Numbered from the stretch's first letter, positions 26,274 through 34,560 are shown. The stretch is DNA of 64,000 bases from Nocardiopsis sp. CC223A (GCF_030766825.1 NZ_JASFDV010000007.1:1-64000), one strand, 5' to 3'. The notes: a model not told the origin generated them from the sequence alone. Translations and numbers: made by a program.

Positions 26274-27060
26274 GGGGGCCTCCAGGGATGCGGTCCTCCC
26301 ACAGGCTCACATCGCGGCCACCCCGGGCCGCAATCCGGAGGCCTCCGGAGATCCACCGGATGGACCGCCACCACCATCCCGGTGGTGCTCCCACTCCCGA
26401 CCCGGCGGTACTTCCCTGAAATTCTTCTCCTCCGAACCTGCTACAAGCTCGGCCCCGCCCGGAGCCCCCGGCCCCTGCCGGAGGGCGTCGCGCCGCCCCC
26501 GCCCCGGGGGGTTGTTCACCCGCCCGGGAACCCCGGCCATAGCCGGGAGGAGAACCGGAGTCCTTCGCGCCAGGGGGTTGTTCACCCGATCGGAGTGCCC
26601 GGCCGTAGCCGTGTCACGCCAGTGGGGTGCCCGGCCATAGGGGGGGTTCGCGACAGAGGTGAAGGTTTCCAAAAGCTCAGCCGCTTGGAAACGGACGGGG
26701 CGCTACGCGTGGGCCCGGCCCCGGCCGCAGTCGGCGCCCGGCAGAGTGTGGAGAGCATCGTTGGGCGCCCGTCCCGGGTGGTGGGGGTGTGATTGCCGGA
26801 GCCGGGTGCACGTGGAGCGTGCACACCCGCACCGCTCGGGGCGGGAGGCAATGGTCCGCCTGCAAACGGCGGGATGCTCCACGCTCGTTTGAAAGCCCGA
26901 CCACAGACGGGGTGACCCCGGCGGTGCCCACCCTCCGTCACCGAAGGGGGGTGGACCCGGCCGTGCCCGCCACCTTCACCCCAAGGGGTGTGGCGGCACG
27001 TTTCCACTGACCTCAAGCCCAGTGGCGAAGGTCGCGCGCACGCCTTCCGACACCCCGGGC
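26274..27060. repeat. Non-coding stretch with degenerate short repeats
   Basis: No gene can be supported here. The core GGGGGTTGTTCACCCG occurs at about 26513 and 26575, each followed by a block ending in CCGGCCrTAGCCG (about 26531 and 26598). A third partial block ends near 26638. A perfect 8-bp inverted repeat, GTTTCCAA...TTGGAAAC, lies at about 26666-26693. A second imperfect direct repeat of the GGGGTGGACCCGGC type lies at about 26909-26970. Unit spacing is irregular. Confidence 0.45.
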
Positions 27061-27069
27061 GGCCAGGGA

Positions 27070-27355
27070 CCGGCGCAGGCGGCCGACGGGCGGACGGGCG
27101 GAGCGTGTCGGCGGTGGACGTCCCCCCGTGACTGCGCCCCGACGCGCCCACCAGCCCCGACCGGCTGTTCTGCCGCGTCCACGGCCGCTCCGAGAACGCC
27201 TCGCAGTTCATCCCGGGCCGGCCCTACTCCTTCGTGGTGGCCGCCCTGGAGACCGGGCGCAGCAGCTGGACGGCGGTGACGGACGCCGTCCGCCTGGGCC
27301 CGACCGACGACACCACCGCCGTCACCGCGACCCAGCTGCGCGGGGGCGGCGGGAC
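27070..27355 (+). pseudogene. Transposase fragment (IS701-like / NF041680-type)
   Basis: Reading across one frameshift (near 27095) and a TGA at 27129-27131, the translation AVDVPP*LRPDA, SPDRLFCRVHGRSENA, IPGRPYSFVVAALETGRSSW and AVTDAVRLGP matches the middle of a family of actinobacterial DDE transposases. The stop replaces the Trp expected in AVDVSxWLRPDA. The similarity ends at ATQLRGGGG, just before the ESX gene at 27371. Only about 95 residues remain, so it is a relic. The family name is from memory. Confidence 0.6.
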
Positions 27356-27370
27356 CGCTCCCGCGGTCGT

Positions 27371-27751
27371 TCACGGGTGCTGCTCGCTCTCGTCGTCGGT
27401 GGGGGTCCGGGGCCCGGGCGAGAAAGCGGAGGGGCGGAAATCCGGCGGGGGCTCGGCGTCACCCAAAGGCTCCATGTGACGAGAATCACTATTGGCTGAA
27501 CCCGTCTCGGAGATCGTCGACCACAGTTTTCCCAAAGCCGCCCGAGCTGTCGCGATATCCGCTTTGACCTGCGAATTCGTTCGCTCGGCAATGCGCCCGA
27601 TCCGATTGCGCCCCGGATCGCCCGGTGCCGGGTCCCCGTCCCCCGGATCCCCCGAGGCGAGCGGCCCCGCAGCCGCTCCCTCGGTCGTTCCCGCGTCCTC
27701 GCCCTCCGGGACCCCGTCCCCGTCCTCGGGCTCCATTACCTCGAACTTCAC
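27371..27751 (-). CDS. Small ESX-linked protein, VKFE/FRPxAFS family (paralogue)
   Basis: This 126-residue protein is a paralogue of the gene at 8336. It shares VKFExxEP at the start, KADIATARAALGKLWSTIS in the middle and PPDFRPSAFSP near the end, but has a longer acidic Gly/Asp/Pro insert (residues 10-55). The GTG at 27751 is chosen because it aligns with the start of the paralogue; upstream in-frame codons lack this match. It diverges from the WXG100 pair at 27973, mirroring the placement of its paralogue beside the other ESX block. Two DnaA-box-like sites lie 16-35 bases upstream. Function unknown. Confidence 0.75.
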   Translation of the reverse strand: MKFEVMEPEDGDGVPEGEDAGTTEGAAAGPLASGDPGDGDPAPGDPGRNRIGRIAERTNSQVKADIATARAALGKLWSTISETGSANSDSRHMEPLGDAEPPPDFRPSAFSPGPRTPTDDESEQHP

Positions 27752-27766
27752 CCCGCGCCCACCCCT

Positions 27767-27786
27767 TTGTCCACAGGTTGTCCACA
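27767..27786. promoter_or_regulatory. Two tandem DnaA-box-like sequences
   Basis: TTGTCCACA occurs twice, at 27767-27775 and 27778-27786, in the same orientation and 11 bp apart, one helical turn. This is the DnaA-box form preferred in high-GC actinobacteria. The pair lies in the divergent region between the two ESX transcription units, close to the GTG of the minus-strand gene. Whether DnaA binds is not shown. Confidence 0.5.
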
Positions 27787-27972
27787 GGTCGCCGACATGC
27801 CTATTTCTCCGACCGTGACCGCTTGTAGTATGCAGATCCTCCCTATAGGGGCTATCGGGTTCCTTGTGCGACTCTGCGGTCGTTCTTCTGAACTGTCGGC
27901 ACGCTGTGTGCATCCTCCTTCTACGAGAGGCGACAGCTTCGCGAGGACCCCCGAGAAAGAACAGGTGAACGG

Positions 27973-28302
27973 ATGTCACGTTGGGAAGTCGGCGACACCA
28001 CGCTGGCCACTCTGGGGCAGAACACGTCGGGCTCGGGCGATGAGCTCAGCTCGCTGATCCAGCAACTCGTCCAGGCGGCCGAGCCGCTCGTCGGCAAGTT
28101 CGACGGTGCGGGCAAGGGCGCGTTCGACTCCTTCAAGGCCCGCGCCGACGAGATCACCGCGGACCTGCGGGCCGGACTCGGCTCCATCCAGGTCGGCCAG
28201 GAGGGCATGAACACCGCGTTCGTCAGCGGTTCGGACACCATGGCCGACGACGCGAACGCCAACATGGGCGCGGCCAACTTCGACGCCGCCAAGTTCCGCT
28301 GA
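27973..28302 (+). CDS. WXG100-family ESX substrate, EsxA/B-like
   Basis: The 109-residue helical protein (SRWEVGDTTLATLGQNTSG...) has the length and amphipathic heptads of WXG100 proteins, secreted as dimers by ESX systems. The usual WXG turn is replaced: the central turn falls near FDGAGKGAFDSFKARADEI. A conserved-looking C-terminal tail follows (ANMGAANFDAAKFR). It has no signal peptide. The ATG at 27973 is preceded by CAGGTGAACGG. It is followed after 35 bp by a second protein of the same size, the normal pair arrangement, and then by ESX membrane genes. Confidence 0.85.
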   Translation: MSRWEVGDTTLATLGQNTSGSGDELSSLIQQLVQAAEPLVGKFDGAGKGAFDSFKARADEITADLRAGLGSIQVGQEGMNTAFVSGSDTMADDANANMGAANFDAAKFR

Positions 28303-28337
28303 CCCCCCCGGCCCCCGAACCCCCGAGGAGCTTCCAG

Positions 28338-28631
28338 ATGAAGAATGCTTACGACGTCGGGGCCTCGCAGGAGGCCCAGGGCAACATCAACACCATCATG
28401 AACCGGCTCGAAGCCATCATCGGCGAGCGCGACACCGACGTCAGCTCCGCCATGGCCGAGTTCGAGGCCACCGGTGTCTCCGAGGAGTACAGCGCCAAGG
28501 AGCTCAAGTGGCACAACGCGGCCAACGAGGTCCGGGACATCATCCGGCTCGTCCGCGAGACCCTTGAGACCAACGACTCCACCGCACAGGAGACCCTGAG
28601 CCGCGCCAACTCCGCGGTCCAGAACATCTGA
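28338..28631 (+). CDS. WXG100-family ESX substrate, partner
   Basis: This 97-residue protein is nearly all helix (MKNAYDVGASQEAQGNINTI... to SRANSAVQNI), with a central break near GVSEEYSAKELKWHNAANEV where WXG100 proteins turn. It carries no signal peptide. GAGGAGC upstream supports the ATG at 28338. It probably forms a heterodimer with the preceding protein; the exact export motif YxxxD/E is not obvious in either, so which partner targets EccC is unclear. Confidence 0.83.
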   Translation: MKNAYDVGASQEAQGNINTIMNRLEAIIGERDTDVSSAMAEFEATGVSEEYSAKELKWHNAANEVRDIIRLVRETLETNDSTAQETLSRANSAVQNI

Positions 28632-28693
28632 CGCCGCATCCGGGCCCCTGAACCGGGCGCCGGCAGGGTAACGAGAACCGACGAGGAGTACGG

Positions 28694-29671
28694 GTGGCAC
28701 GCGACTACGACAGCCAGCTGCTGGAGTCCGTCGCCGTACGCCGACAGCGACTGCGCGAGGCGGTGCTCTTCGGCGGGCAGCGCACTCGGCGCCGCCTCGA
28801 CGAGAACATCGCCAAGGTGATGATCAGCGCCTGCCTCGCCGCCGTGGTCTGCGGCGGGACGGTCGGCTGGTCGTTCGTCAGCCATCAGCTGGGCGCCCAG
28901 CGCATCGAGCGGGAGCAGGAGGCCTCCGGCCCCGCCAACCGCGCGCTCCCGTCCACCCCGGGCGACTGGGTCGGCGCCGAGGTCGGCTTCGACCAGCTCC
29001 GCACGGAACTCGACGCGGCCGGGGTCCCCGGGAGCCTCTACGTGCTCCCCGGGGACCCGCGGCCCGAACCCGGCACCGTCGACAGCTACTACCTCGTCAC
29101 CGAGGACGAGGAGGGCTACATGGCGGTGTCCGTCATCGACTACGACCAGGGCCGCCCCGGACCCGAGTTCAGCACCGAGGACGAGGCCGCGCGCTGGCTC
29201 CACCGGGAACTCGCCACCACCGAGCCCGACCCCCAGCGACTCGGCACCGCCGAGGAGGCCGAGATCGCCGAGGCCACCACCGAACTCGTCGACACGGTCC
29301 GCGAGAACCTCGAACAGCGCAGTGGCGGCTCCTACCTGCACACCCTCGAACCCGGGGACGTGGTGGACGCCTTCGGCCAGGAGAGCGGACGCCGCCTCTA
29401 CCCCGACGGCACCCCCTTCGCCGAGCGCGGACTGCCCGAGTACGCGCGCAGCGGCGCCGACGACGCCCCGCTCTACCACCGCTACCGGGTGATCCACCCC
29501 TTCCAGGTGACCGCCACCACCGCACCCGCCGAAGGCGACGCGCCCGGCGGCGGCCTCCAATTCACCCTCGACACGGCCGGGTTCGGTGAGGTGCCCCCCG
29601 TGCCCACCCTCCGCTGGCTCATCGGCAACGGCTACGTCGAACGCGTCGCCGTCACCGACGTGCCAACCTGA
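28694..29671 (+). CDS. ESX-associated single-pass membrane protein
   Basis: The 325-residue protein has a basic cytoplasmic N-terminus (1-44, VRRQRLREAVLFGGQRTRRR), one membrane helix (about 45-68, MISACLAAVVCGGTVGWSFV) and an acidic extracytoplasmic domain of about 255 residues. This topology and the position between WXG100 genes and eccD are those of an EccB-like core component, but I cannot see EccB motifs. It may be a lineage-specific replacement or accessory part. The GTG start follows GACGAGGAG. Ten copies of an 8-base repeat begin at its stop codon. Confidence 0.72.
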   Translation: MARDYDSQLLESVAVRRQRLREAVLFGGQRTRRRLDENIAKVMISACLAAVVCGGTVGWSFVSHQLGAQRIEREQEASGPANRALPSTPGDWVGAEVGFDQLRTELDAAGVPGSLYVLPGDPRPEPGTVDSYYLVTEDEEGYMAVSVIDYDQGRPGPEFSTEDEAARWLHRELATTEPDPQRLGTAEEAEIAEATTELVDTVRENLEQRSGGSYLHTLEPGDVVDAFGQESGRRLYPDGTPFAERGLPEYARSGADDAPLYHRYRVIHPFQVTATTAPAEGDAPGGGLQFTLDTAGFGEVPPVPTLRWLIGNGYVERVAVTDVPT

Positions 29672-29750
29672 CCCCCGGACCCCCGGACCCCCGGACCCCC
29701 GAACCCCCGGACCCCCGGACCCCCGAACCCCTGGACCTCCGAACCCCTCG
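29671..29750 (+). repeat. 8-base tandem repeat (ACCCCCGG)n
   Basis: Ten consecutive 8-base units run from the last base of the preceding stop codon. Units 1-3, 5 and 6 are ACCCCCGG, units 4 and 7 are ACCCCCGA, and the last three are degenerate. The unit length is not a multiple of three. The array ends 66 bases before the eccD start, inside its 5' leader. Such arrays can change length by slippage. Confidence 0.85.
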
Positions 29751-29816
29751 GACCCGGAACGGACACCGCGCACCGGCGCGACCGCACAACACCGAACACA
29801 GCAGGATGGGAAGGCC

Positions 29817-31142
29817 ATGACCGCTTGGAGCCGCGTGACGCTCGTCGGCGAGGAGCGCAGGGTGGACGCGGTCCTGCCCGCGGGAGAACCCGTGGGCGCG
29901 CTCATGCCGGAGGTGCTCGAACTCCTCGGCGACCCCGTCGAGAACCCGGCGCGACTGCGCCACCTGGTCACCGCGTCCGGGACCGTCCTGGAGGGCGAGG
30001 CCACCCTCGCCGACCGGCAGATCACCGATGGCGCGGTGCTGCGCCTGGTCCGGGCCGAGGAACCGGTGCCCGCACCGGTCGTCCACGAGGTGCCCGAGGC
30101 CGTCTCCAAGGCCATCGACGACCACAGCGGCCGCTGGAACCCCGTCGCCGCCAGGTGGACCGCGACCGGGTCGCTCGTCGCCCTCGCCCTCACCGGCGCC
30201 TGGACCGCGCACCTGTACGCGCCCTCCACCGGCGGCATGGTCGGGCTCGCCGTGGCCGCCGCCCTGCTCATGGTGGCGGGGGCCGTCATCGGTCCCACCT
30301 GGCGCGAAGCGCTGGGCACCGCGCTGTCCATCACCGGGGCCGCCGTCGGCGGGCTCACCCTGTGGCTGGCCTGCGACCTGTTCGGGTGGCCCGAATGGGC
30401 GCGCTGGGGCGGGCTCGCCGCCCTCATCGCCGTGCTCGTCCTGCTGCTTGGCCTCACCTCCGGCCTGGGCCGGGGCGGGCTCACCGGCGGCGGCGCCGGT
30501 CTGGCCCTGGCCGTCGTGTGGTCGGCCGCCGCAGCGCTGGGACTGCCCGCCTACCAGGTCGCGGCCGTCATGACCGTGGCGTGCGTGGTGCTGCTCAGCA
30601 TGCTGTTGCGGCTGGCCCTGATGTTCTCCGGTCTGGCCGTGCTCGACGACAAGCGCAGCTCCGGCGACTCGGTGACCCGCGGCGACGTGCTCGCCTCCGT
30701 GGCGGGCGCGCACCGCAGCCTCGTCATCGCCACCCTCGCGGTGGCCGTGGCCACCGCGACCGCGGGCATCGGGCTGGCCACGCACTTCGACCCGTGGACG
30801 GCCGGGCTGTCCGCGGTGCTGGCCATCGTGGTGGCCAGCCGGGCACGGCTGTTCCCACTGGTGGCACAGAAGGCGGCGCTCACCGCGGCGAGCCTGGTGG
30901 TGCTGGCGGCGTTCCTGTTCTCCTGGACACAGGCGTACTCGTGGGGGGTGTGGCCGGCACTGGGTATCGCCGTGGCGGTCGCCGCCATCCCCGTGGTGGT
31001 GCTGTCCGTGGAGCAGCCGGAGCACGTGCGGGCCCGGCTGCGCGGGGTCACCAGCAGATTCGAGGCCGTCGCCGTCGTGGTGCTGGTGCCGTTGGCCATC
31101 GGCGCGTTCGGCACCTACCAGCGCCTCCTCGGCACGTTCTGA
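29817..31142 (+). CDS. eccD: Type VII secretion integral membrane protein EccD
   Basis: EccD forms the central membrane channel vestibule of ESX systems. This 441-residue protein has an N-terminal ubiquitin-like (YukD) domain in residues 1-80 (WSRVTLVGEERRVDAVLPAG, then a final GAVLRLV). A soluble linker and about eleven membrane helices (about 118-440) follow. The size and order match family members. ATG 29817 is preceded by GGGAAGG and gives the exact expected ubiquitin-like start. The next gene starts 11 bp downstream, so eccD, the MinD-like gene and the proline-rich gene form one operon. Confidence 0.93.
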   Translation: MTAWSRVTLVGEERRVDAVLPAGEPVGALMPEVLELLGDPVENPARLRHLVTASGTVLEGEATLADRQITDGAVLRLVRAEEPVPAPVVHEVPEAVSKAIDDHSGRWNPVAARWTATGSLVALALTGAWTAHLYAPSTGGMVGLAVAAALLMVAGAVIGPTWREALGTALSITGAAVGGLTLWLACDLFGWPEWARWGGLAALIAVLVLLLGLTSGLGRGGLTGGGAGLALAVVWSAAAALGLPAYQVAAVMTVACVVLLSMLLRLALMFSGLAVLDDKRSSGDSVTRGDVLASVAGAHRSLVIATLAVAVATATAGIGLATHFDPWTAGLSAVLAIVVASRARLFPLVAQKAALTAASLVVLAAFLFSWTQAYSWGVWPALGIAVAVAAIPVVVLSVEQPEHVRARLRGVTSRFEAVAVVVLVPLAIGAFGTYQRLLGTF

Positions 31143-31153
31143 GAGGGGCGCCG

Positions 31154-32038
31154 ATGAACACCGAACAGGTCGGGCAGAGCGTCACGCCGGTCTCCGGCGA
31201 CCGGTGGGCGCGCCGGGTGGGGCGCGCCGTGCTGCGGCCGTTCCGGCCGGTGGACGAGGTGGCCCGCACCATCGCCCTGGGGGCCGGGCTCCAGCGGTCC
31301 ACGGCCACCGGTCGGCGGATCGCCGTGGACGACCTGGGGACGGGCGCCGACGCCGCGGTGGTGGCGGCGCTGATGGCCCGGGCGCTCGCGCACTTCCGCC
31401 ACGACCGGGTGCTGGCGGTGGACGCCACCGGGCGGGAGCCGTCGCTGGCCACCCGGCTGGGGGCGGCGGGACCGGGGGACCTGGCGCGGACGGACGCGGC
31501 CGTGTTCGAGACGGTGTGCGAGGGGCTGGGGGAAGTCACCGACCGGCTGTGGACGGCGCGGACCGACCCGGCCGACGCCGACGCGTACGCCGCGGGGCTA
31601 CTGCCGGTGTCCCGGTTCTTCGGGGTGACCCTCGTGGTGGGGGAGCACGGCGGCGGATTCCTGGAGACGGTGGCGCCGGGCGCGCACGCGCGGGTGCGGG
31701 TGGTGCGGGCGACCCGCGACGCGGTGCTGCGGGTCGGCCGGGAACTGGACGTGATGGCGGCGGAGGGACGCTCCCGGGAGGCGGAGCGGACCGTGGTGGT
31801 GGTCTTCGACCAGGAGCGCGGTGAGGACCGGGGACTGGACGTGGCGCGCACGGCGAAGATCATCGCCGAGAGCGGCGCGGAGGTGATCGCCCTGCCGCAC
31901 GACCGCCACCTGGCGCAGGGGACGGCGGTGCTGCCGCGCCGGATCGCGGAGAACACGCACCGGCTGGTGCAGACGGTGGCGGTGGCGGCACTGGACCGCG
32001 CGATCGACGGCGGCCCGAGCACGGGGAGCGGACGATGA
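31154..32038 (+). CDS. MinD/ParA-like ESX-associated protein lacking a P-loop
   Basis: This 294-residue protein has the layout of a MinD/ParA-type ATPase domain, as seen in ESX accessory proteins of the EspI kind. In place of GGxGK[ST]T it has DLGTGADAAVVAALMARALA, so the Walker A Lys and Thr are lost. The next strand (RVLAVDATGREPSLATRLG), which normally reads LLVDADP, is kept, as are later strands (TVVVVFDQE and VIALPHD). It therefore probably no longer binds ATP and may act as a scaffold or pseudo-ATPase. Its stop overlaps the start of the proline-rich gene by four bases (ATGA), so both products may be needed together. Confidence 0.75.
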   Translation: MNTEQVGQSVTPVSGDRWARRVGRAVLRPFRPVDEVARTIALGAGLQRSTATGRRIAVDDLGTGADAAVVAALMARALAHFRHDRVLAVDATGREPSLATRLGAAGPGDLARTDAAVFETVCEGLGEVTDRLWTARTDPADADAYAAGLLPVSRFFGVTLVVGEHGGGFLETVAPGAHARVRVVRATRDAVLRVGRELDVMAAEGRSREAERTVVVVFDQERGEDRGLDVARTAKIIAESGAEVIALPHDRHLAQGTAVLPRRIAENTHRLVQTVAVAALDRAIDGGPSTGSGR

Positions 32039-34359
32039 ACCGGTACGAGCAGAACCCGGAACCCGCCGAGGGGGAGCCCAACCCCCAGGCGCCGGACATC
32101 CCGCCCCCGGCCTACGCCCGACCGGACCCGAACACGCCTGGTCGGCCCTATCCCCCGAGCGACCACCCGCATCCGCACACGCCGTCGGGTGGTCAGCCGG
32201 GGTGGAGCGCACCCTCGGGTGGTCAGCCGGCTCGGGGGCCCGTGCCGGACCACTCGCATCCGCACACGCCTTCAGGCGCGCAGCCGGGGTGGTTCCCTGC
32301 TCCGGACCACCCGCATCCGAACGCTCCTTCGGGTGCGCAGCCGGGGTGGGGTTCGCCTTCGGGTGGTCAGCCGGGGTGGAGCGCACCCTCGGTTGGTCAG
32401 CCGGGTCGGGGGCCCGTGCCGGACCACTCGCATCCGCACACGCCTTCAGGCGCGCAGCCGGGGTGGAGCCCACCCTCGGGTGGTCAATCGGCTCGGGGGC
32501 CCGTGCCGGAGCAGCCGCATCCGCATACGCCTTCGGGTGCGCAGCCGGGGTGGAGCGCACCCTCGGGCGGCCGTCCGAACCCCGCCGTGTCCGGCGGGCC
32601 GAGACACCCCTACCCGGCGAACACCGGTGAAAGCGGTCCGCGGAACCCGAACGCGCCCGCGGGAGGACGACCCGGATGGGGTACGCCGTCCGGCGGGCAG
32701 CAGGGCTGGAGAGATCCGTCCGGTGCACAGCGCCCCGTGGTCCCCGGCGGGCCGGGGCATCCTCGCACGCCGACGGGCCAGGGCGCCCCTTCGGGCGAGC
32801 AGCCCGGATGGGCGGATCCCTCCGGCGGGCAACAGGCTCAGGGCACCCCTTATCCCGGGGGCACCGCGCAGGGAGGCCCGGGTGCGCCCGGGCACCAGGG
32901 CTTCGTACCGGGGCGGCGTCAGTTCGAGCGGGAGCAGCCCTGGACCCCGTACTCCGCCGGGGCGTCCGGTCCACAGCCGCAGCCGCCCCCGCAGACCTTC
33001 GCACAGGATTCGGTCGCCGAGGCCTTCCTCAGCGGCACGCCCATGCCCCAGCGCGAGGCGCCGCAGCGGACCCCTGAAACGCGGTGGTCTTCCGAGACCC
33101 GGCCCCCCGAACCCCGGTACGACGTGCCGGGGCCTCAGGCCGCGGCCGCGCCGCCGGCGGCCCCCGCCCCGGAACGACTCCGTCCGGAACCGCCTCAGGC
33201 CGAGGGCTGGACCCGCGCCCCGCGCGTGGTCGGCCCACCGCGCCCCGCCGACCCGGGTGTCGTCAACCCCTGGGGGGAAGAGGAGCCCGCGGACCCGGAC
33301 GCCGAGGAGACGGATGTCTTCCTGGTCATGAGCGCCGACCGGCGTGCCCGCGCGGAGAAGAAGGACGGAGAAGCGGAGACAGAGGGCTCCCGCGGCACCG
33401 CGACGGAGGAGGCGGCGGCTGAGACGCCCGAACCTGAACCCGAACCTGATCCTGATCCCGAACCCGAGCGCGAAGATTCCCTGCTGTATCGCGGGGTGTC
33501 ACTGTTCGCGCCGGAGGAGGACGAGCGCCCCCGCGCCGCCGCACCCGCCGAGGTTGAGGAGCGGTCCGCGGAGTCCGCCCCCACCCGCGAGGCCGCCGGT
33601 GGGTCCGCTGCGGTGGACGAGCCTGTGGCCGAGGCGGAGCCGCTCGCTGCCGGGGCGCAGGTCCCGGGTGGGGATCCGGCTGGGGACACCGTGCGTCTGG
33701 ATGCCGGGGTCATCGCTTCCCTGGAGGCGGCCCGTGCGGCCGCCGGGGAGCCGGACCCCGCCGCCACACCGTCCTCGCCCGGGACGAACGGTCCTGCGGC
33801 GCCTGCACAGCGCGGGGCGGTCGAGCCCGTCGCGGCACAGGACCCCACGGCGGTTTCCGGGGCCCGGGCGGCCGATCCCGCCGGTACGGCGGACGGGTGG
33901 CCCGGTGCTGCGGCCGCCGGCACGGAAGCGCCTGCGGAGGACCTCGGGGAACCGGCGGCGGCCGGTGGGCGGCCGCATACCGCAGCCCCCGCGGTCCCCG
34001 CAGCCCCCGCGGTCCCCGCAGCCCCCGCAGCCCCCGCAGTGTCCGCAGTCCCCGCAGCCCCCGCGGTCCCCTCAGTCCCCGCAGCACCCGCGGAGGACTT
34101 CGGCGTGCGTGCGGCGGGCGGCCAGGCCGCCGCCGGGTATCCCGGGGTCCCCGGGATGCTGTCGGAGCGGGGCGCGGCCGGCGGGGCCGGGGACGCGGCG
34201 TCCGCTTTCCTCGCCGGGCGGGGCGCGGACTCCTTCACCTCGCTGTACGCCGCCCCCGGCGGCTACGAACAGCGTCTCGCCGCCGTCAAGCCGGTGCCGA
34301 CCTCGGTCTGGAAGCGCACCGTCTTCACCGTCACCGGCGGCCGGGTCAACCCCGGCTGA
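32035..34359 (+). CDS. Proline-rich repeat protein of the ESX operon
   Basis: This 774-residue protein is almost wholly disordered: a Pro/Gly/His-rich repeat region (about 35-185; units like HPHTPSGAQPGW), a Pro/Gln-rich stretch, an acidic region with PEPEPEPDPDPEPE (near 465), and an Ala/Pro array near 650-690 (repeats of VPAAPA). A short conserved-looking C-terminus (FTSLYAAPGGYEQRL...WKRTVFTVTGGRVNPG) ends it. In mycobacterial EspI/EspJ-like proteins, a proline-rich N-terminus joined to a MinD domain serves ESX function; here the two parts are separate overlapping genes. No membrane helix or signal peptide is visible. The DNA repeats at 32150-32560 are likely to vary in number between strains. 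Confidence 0.72.
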   Translation: MNRYEQNPEPAEGEPNPQAPDIPPPAYARPDPNTPGRPYPPSDHPHPHTPSGGQPGWSAPSGGQPARGPVPDHSHPHTPSGAQPGWFPAPDHPHPNAPSGAQPGWGSPSGGQPGWSAPSVGQPGRGPVPDHSHPHTPSGAQPGWSPPSGGQSARGPVPEQPHPHTPSGAQPGWSAPSGGRPNPAVSGGPRHPYPANTGESGPRNPNAPAGGRPGWGTPSGGQQGWRDPSGAQRPVVPGGPGHPRTPTGQGAPSGEQPGWADPSGGQQAQGTPYPGGTAQGGPGAPGHQGFVPGRRQFEREQPWTPYSAGASGPQPQPPPQTFAQDSVAEAFLSGTPMPQREAPQRTPETRWSSETRPPEPRYDVPGPQAAAAPPAAPAPERLRPEPPQAEGWTRAPRVVGPPRPADPGVVNPWGEEEPADPDAEETDVFLVMSADRRARAEKKDGEAETEGSRGTATEEAAAETPEPEPEPDPDPEPEREDSLLYRGVSLFAPEEDERPRAAAPAEVEERSAESAPTREAAGGSAAVDEPVAEAEPLAAGAQVPGGDPAGDTVRLDAGVIASLEAARAAAGEPDPAATPSSPGTNGPAAPAQRGAVEPVAAQDPTAVSGARAADPAGTADGWPGAAAAGTEAPAEDLGEPAAAGGRPHTAAPAVPAAPAVPAAPAAPAVSAVPAAPAVPSVPAAPAEDFGVRAAGGQAAAGYPGVPGMLSERGAAGGAGDAASAFLAGRGADSFTSLYAAPGGYEQRLAAVKPVPTSVWKRTVFTVTGGRVNPG

Positions 34360-34560
34360 GGTCCCGTCATCGGTTCACAGGATGAAGGAGGCGCGCCCAC
34401 CTCCCCAGCGGACGCGCCTCCCCGGGACGCCGTGACGGCGCCCCCGGTCGCCGGACGTCGCGGACCGCCCCTCGGGGCCAGAAGATCCGCGGTCGTCGTC
34501 CGGCGGGGCCGACCCGGTCCGTCCCCTCAGCGGAACCCGGTCGGCCCTGTCGCCCGGTAC

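Noticed and set aside
26500-26650. Possible CRISPR array in the repeats near 26.5 kb
   Set aside because: Only two or three degenerate units with uneven spacing, no constant repeat, and no cas genes in the window.
26666-26693. GTTTCCAA...TTGGAAAC hairpin as an attachment site
   Set aside because: A single 8-bp dyad without a matching second copy or integrase gene is not enough.
28694-29671. Calling this gene eccB
   Set aside because: Topology and position fit, but no EccB sequence signature could be recognised, so it is left as an ESX-associated membrane protein.
29825-31150. Long second-frame reading through eccD into the MinD-like gene
   Set aside because: Only the part from ATG 31154 has protein-like composition; the earlier part is an Arg-rich shadow of eccD.
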